Source of the DNA: Fidelibacterota bacterium
Lineage (GTDB): Bacteria; Fidelibacterota; UBA2242; JAFGTP01
Assembly (NCBI GenBank): GCA_016934035.1
Contig: JAFGTP010000002.1
Span: forward strand, 35,295-99,294
Length of the DNA: 64,000 nt
Direction of reading: 5' to 3'
Shown: positions 60,584 to 64,000 of the stretch, one piece after another
Numbering within the stretch: position 1 is the stretch's first letter
Layout: every line of letters begins with the position of its first letter
Notes under the pieces: generated by a model
The model's input: only the letters and a program-made list of their open reading frames with translations
Databases searched by the model: none
Told to the model about the DNA's origin: nothing
Position numbers and translations under genes: made by a program

Positions 60584-61239
60584 GTGGCACTCACTATTTT
60601 GGATTTACTGATCTGAAAAAGCCGATATTTGGGGACCCGGTTGATAATGTCATAATCATGGGTCGCCATAATAACGGAAGTCCCGGACTGGTTGATCTGG
60701 TAGAGCAGTTTTACCAGTTCAATGCTGACGCGGGGGTCCAGGTTTCCGGTGGGTTCATCGGCGAGCAGGACTCTGGGTTCAATGGCCAGGGCGCGGGCCA
60801 GGGCGACGCGCTGTTTTTCACCTCCGGAAAGTTCATGGGGCTTGTGGTACCACTTGTCGGCCACGTCCAGTTTTTCCAGCATTTCTTCCACGCGGTCGCG
60901 TATGTTGGCGGCTTTGTAATTGGCGGCATAGAGTCCCAGGGCCACATTCTGGTAGACATTGCGGTCCGGCAGCAGGCGAAAATCCTGAAACAGCATGCCC
61001 ACTTTGCGTCTCAGATAGGGCAAATCATGGCGGCTGATATTCCGGCTGGAATATTGCTGGAAGACCACTTCGCCCTTGTCGGGCACCACATCCATATACA
61101 TGAGCCTGAGAAGGGTGGATTTTCCTGCGCCCGAAGGTCCGGTAAGGAAAACAAAGTCGCCGGCATTGATGGTGAAATTTGCTTCTTTTATGCCGCCACG
61201 GTCTTCAAAGGTACAGTATACGTCTTTAAATGATATCAT
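60580..61239 (-). CDS. ftsE: Cell division ATP-binding protein FtsE
   Basis: [42 protein letters not shown]. Confidence 0.95.
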   Translation of the reverse strand: MISFKDVYCTFEDRGGIKEANFTINAGDFVFLTGPSGAGKSTLLRLMYMDVVPDKGEVVFQQYSSRNISRHDLPYLRRKVGMLFQDFRLLPDRNVYQNVALGLYAANYKAANIRDRVEEMLEKLDVADKWYHKPHELSGGEKQRVALARALAIEPRVLLADEPTGNLDPRVSIELVKLLYQINQSGTSVIMATHDYDIINRVPKYRLFQISKSKIVSAT

Positions 61240-61593
61240 GGTGAAAACTAATATTCCCAGACCTTAGATTCAACTATAATGTTATTTTAATTGCTGGGTA
61301 TCCCGGGTTCGGATTACCAGCCGGGGGATTGAATGAAAAAAAATGCAAGTTTATAAAAAAACTTTGACCTTAAGATTGATAATAATTAATGTATAGCGGA
61401 TATCAGGCATAAAATTTCAGGGTTATTATCCGATGTCGGTAGGATTGGTTTTTTATTCCATCATTGTAGCTGACGTGGCGGAGCCAGGTTTTTCTGTAAT
61501 CGGTTCTCCCGTCTTCGCTTTGCTGCGCCGGGCACGCGTTGGTCAATCGTCAGAAAAGGGTGAGGATGGTGTTGTGGTGGTTGATCAGAGGAC

Positions 61594-62550
61594 TTAATTA
61601 TCCAGTGGGCTATGAATACCAATATTTTTATCATTGACCACATGGGTATAGATCATTGTGGTTTCAAGATTTTTATGGCCCAGCAGTTTTTGTATCGTGC
61701 GGATATCATAGCCATTTTCCAGCAGATGAGTGGCAAAGCTATGACGCAGCGTATGGCAGCCGGCTTTTTTGGTGATGTTGGTTTTGTTTAAGGCCTCTTT
61801 GAATTTCCGCTGGACAGCAGAAGGATGCAGATGATATCGTAGGGTTATTTGTTTATCTTTATCATAATAATATCGCAAAGCGGGGAAAATATATTGCCAA
61901 ATAAATTCTTTATCGGCATTCGGATACTTTTTTGCCAGGCTGTAGGGAAGATCAACCCGGCCAAAGCCCTTTTGCAGGTCCCGCTGATGGAGTACCTTAC
62001 AGGCTTCAACCTGATCCTGTAAAGGCTGGTACAATTTTTCCGGCAGGATGGCCCGGCGGTCTTTTTCACCTTTGCCGCCGCGAATGATGATCTGGTTGTA
62101 AGCAAAGTCAATATCCTGGACCCTGATATTCAGGGCTTCAGTCAGGCGCAATCCGGCGCCATACAATAAACCGGCTACCAGCCAGTGAACACCTGTCATA
62201 TGGGACAATATCTTTGCAACTTCATCTTTTGACAAGACTACCGGGACACGAACCGGTTTTTTGGCCCGAATAAATTTTATGGTATCAAATTCTCTCGCTA
62301 AAATATTTTTGTAAAAAAACACCAGGGCATTCAGGGCCTGGTTCTGCGATGAAGCACTCAGGTTTTTTTGAGTAGCCAGGTGGGTCAGGAAATCAGCAAT
62401 TTCTGTTTCACCCAATTCCTGCGGGTTTTTCTTATCGTGGAAATAATAAAAATATTTAAGCCAATACGTATAGGATTTTTCAGTCCTGTAACTGTAATGT
62501 TTGGTGCGCAAGAGTTCATGTAGCCGGGTCAATAACTTTTTCTCTGACAT
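61594..62550 (-). CDS. intI: Integron integrase IntI
   Basis: Tyrosine recombinase catalytic residues (GAGLRLTEAL R; HTLRHSFATH; LGHKNLETTMIYTHV) plus IntI-specific insertion YSLAKKYPNADKEFIWQYIFPA...LRYHLHPSAVQRKFKEA. Confidence 0.93.
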   Translation of the reverse strand: MSEKKLLTRLHELLRTKHYSYRTEKSYTYWLKYFYYFHDKKNPQELGETEIADFLTHLATQKNLSASSQNQALNALVFFYKNILAREFDTIKFIRAKKPVRVPVVLSKDEVAKILSHMTGVHWLVAGLLYGAGLRLTEALNIRVQDIDFAYNQIIIRGGKGEKDRRAILPEKLYQPLQDQVEACKVLHQRDLQKGFGRVDLPYSLAKKYPNADKEFIWQYIFPALRYYYDKDKQITLRYHLHPSAVQRKFKEALNKTNITKKAGCHTLRHSFATHLLENGYDIRTIQKLLGHKNLETTMIYTHVVNDKNIGIHSPLDN

Positions 62551-62620
62551 TTTCAGCCTTTTTTAATTTTTTAATAAATTGCACAATTATTTATTATTAA
62601 AGAAGTTTGTGAAATTTCGC

Positions 62621-62637
62621 AAGGGTTATTAACCCTT
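62621..62637. promoter_or_regulatory. 17-bp perfect inverted repeat in intI-attI spacer
   Basis: AAGGGTTA-T-TAACCCTT. Confidence 0.6.
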
Positions 62638-62649
62638 TACTTTTTTTTC

Positions 62650-62678
62650 TTGATATTCCTATATCTAAAGATTAAAAT
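62650..62678 (+). promoter_or_regulatory. Putative cassette promoter (Pc-like)
   Basis: TTGATA-N17-TAAAAT oriented toward cassettes. Confidence 0.4.
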
Positions 62679-62719
62679 AAAAGAATTAAGACAGAGGAAT
62701 AATAAATTGCAAAATCAGG

Positions 62720-62758
62720 CACAATATTGAAATTTTCGCAGGTTAATATAAGTTATAC
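62720..62758 (+). other. attI recombination region; crossover point between 62752 (G) and 62753 (T)
   Basis: AGTTATAC; GTTATAC is the exact reverse complement of the attC R-box GTATAAC at 63915. Confidence 0.75.
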
Positions 62759-62782
62759 ACAATAAAAGGTTGAAATAAAAAT

Positions 62783-63307
62783 TTGAATAGTACAACAATA
62801 GCAATAACTATAACAATAATTTTTTTTATTATCGTTGGATCAATAATAATTTCAATAATATCTTCAATCTTTAATATTAACAAATTTAGAAGAAATATTA
62901 AAAAAATTGGAACGTTGAAATATCAAGAATCTATAGATACTGAAGATAAAAAAGTCTCCAAATTATTTATTATTTCAATAGCTATTATAATATTTGGGAT
63001 GTTATTAATTATAATTTTTTCTGGGTATATTTTTAATTTTTATGTTCTAATCGGACTAATCTTTATAATTAATCTTTCGCTCATTTTTTATAGAATTAAA
63101 CTAATGAAAAAGAATAAAGGAATATATGAGAATGGAATTATTGTTTCAGATTCATTTTTCTTTTGGAAAGATTTAGTTTCATGGGAAATAAAAAACAAAA
63201 CATATAAAATAATCGCAAATACTGGATTTATCATTGATTATAAAATGAATGATAAAAATTTAACAATAGAAGAATTGCTTAAAAAAAATCTTCCAATTCA
63301 GAAATAA
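62783..63307 (+). CDS. Cassette-encoded membrane protein of unknown function, possible PH-like/DUF5673-like C-terminus (TTG start)
   Basis: Three-four hydrophobic helices then soluble domain KNKGIYENGIIVSDSFFFWKDLVSWEIKNKTYKI. Confidence 0.7.
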   Translation: MNSTTIAITITIIFFIIVGSIIISIISSIFNINKFRRNIKKIGTLKYQESIDTEDKKVSKLFIISIAIIIFGMLLIIIFSGYIFNFYVLIGLIFIINLSLIFYRIKLMKKNKGIYENGIIVSDSFFFWKDLVSWEIKNKTYKIIANTGFIIDYKMNDKNLTIEELLKKNLPIQK

Positions 63308-63329
63308 AGGAAGGTAGGATATAATAAAT

Positions 63330-63920
63330 ATGGATATGATAAATAACGGAGCTGAATATATTATAATGACATCTGCCAAAGTTTTATTAATGCTTTGGAA
63401 ACCACTATTAATACTTAATTTGGTTTTGTTCGTCATTTTCAAATCAATCAAATATTTGGGACTTGGTAATTGGTTATATATTGAATTTGATTCAGATTAT
63501 ATTAAAATGAAGAATTTAAAAAATGAAAAAGAATATCAATTTTCATCATATTTAGATTTTAATAAATTATCTAAAACAGAATTAAAAAATTTGAAAATAA
63601 AACATACTAATCAAGGTATTATTAATGGATTTAAACATAGTCGCTGTCCTATAGATGATATTGATATTGCTGGAAAAACTATTCAATACCATTCGCATAA
63701 AATTTTTCATGTAATGAAACCTTACATCATATTAAAACCAATTGGGTATGGTATGACTCAATTAGCAAAATTTGAAAAAGATCAATTATTAAAACTTGGA
63801 AAAGTATCTGGAATAGAAAGTTATATATATTTTGGAGAGAGTATTTCAAATATAAATGATATTGAAAAATCTGAACAATCAAATTGGTACAAAGAAAAAC
63901 CAAAAATAAAAGGTGTATAA
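63330..63920 (+). CDS. Cassette-encoded protein of unknown function with N-terminal hydrophobic segment
   Basis: 196 aa ORF, TM near N-terminus, ends at TAA inside attC R-box, 22 bp after previous ORF. Confidence 0.75.
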   Translation: MDMINNGAEYIIMTSAKVLLMLWKPLLILNLVLFVIFKSIKYLGLGNWLYIEFDSDYIKMKNLKNEKEYQFSSYLDFNKLSKTELKNLKIKHTNQGIINGFKHSRCPIDDIDIAGKTIQYHSHKIFHVMKPYIILKPIGYGMTQLAKFEKDQLLKLGKVSGIESYIYFGESISNINDIEKSEQSNWYKEKPKIKGV

Positions 63921-63974
63921 CGAATCTACTTTGCAACTGATCGCGTCAGCGTCAGCTGCAAGTAGGTGTTCGAG
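63915..63974 (+). other. attC recombination site of cassette 1
   Basis: GTATAAC ... CTACTTTGCAACTGA / TCAGCTGCAAGTAG imperfect stem with one extrahelical T and one A-C mismatch ... G|TTCGAG. Confidence 0.85.
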
Positions 63975-64000
63975 CAAGCACCTTTGTTTTTCACCAAATT

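Larger units (their letters stand above)
62753..63968 (+). mobile_element. Integron gene cassette 1 (two ORFs)
   Basis: Starts TTATAC after attI G, ends at attC G before TTCGAGC; strong AT shift relative to flanking genes. Confidence 0.85.
61594..64000. mobile_element. Integron (intI + attI + cassette array, truncated by window end)
   Basis: IntI-type integrase with integrase-specific extra domain, divergent from cassette(s) bounded by G|TT recombination points and an attC hairpin. Confidence 0.88.

Noticed and set aside
62540-62752. E. coli-type LexA box for SOS control of intI
   Set aside because: No CTGT-N8-ACAG motif found near the intI start; the palindrome at 62621 does not fit it.
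1-64000. CRISPR arrays, rRNA operons, canonical transposases
   Set aside because: No regularly spaced direct repeats, no rRNA-like sequence and no transposase ORF were seen; the only recombinase is IntI.

Overview
A 64 kb chromosomal window of moderate-to-low GC, dense in coding sequence. T9SS-type C-terminal sorting domains, a full batA-E operon and a BtuB/BtuG-like pair suggest the FCB superphylum, but exact taxonomy is not resolvable from this sequence alone. Most of the window is core genome: bat operon, yebC-ruvC-ruvA, gcvT, ftsK, manA, ndk, arcC, lpdA-lipB-lipA-cca, nfo, nth, a MacAB/TolC-like efflux operon, ridA and ftsEX. The most interesting accessory region is the right edge. It holds an intact integron integrase (intI, 61594-62550, minus strand), an attI region, and a first gene cassette (about 62753-63968). 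The cassette boundary (G|TTATAC) is exactly complementary to the R-box of its attC (GTATAAC at 63915). The cassette carries two very AT-rich ORFs of unknown function, and a second cassette begins at the window end. Other notable items: a cobalamin riboswitch in front of a TonB receptor and BtuG-like lipoprotein; a tightly packed operon of two serine hydrolases plus an AAA/DUF4435-like ATPase; a Cys-rich PAS histidine kinase next to a hemerythrin; an S8-like peptidase with Glu at the catalytic His position; a peroxiredoxin-like protein lacking the peroxidatic Cys; and a sigma/ZAS/DUF1858/OsmC cluster. All assignments come from reading the sequence and ORF translations; no database search was run.
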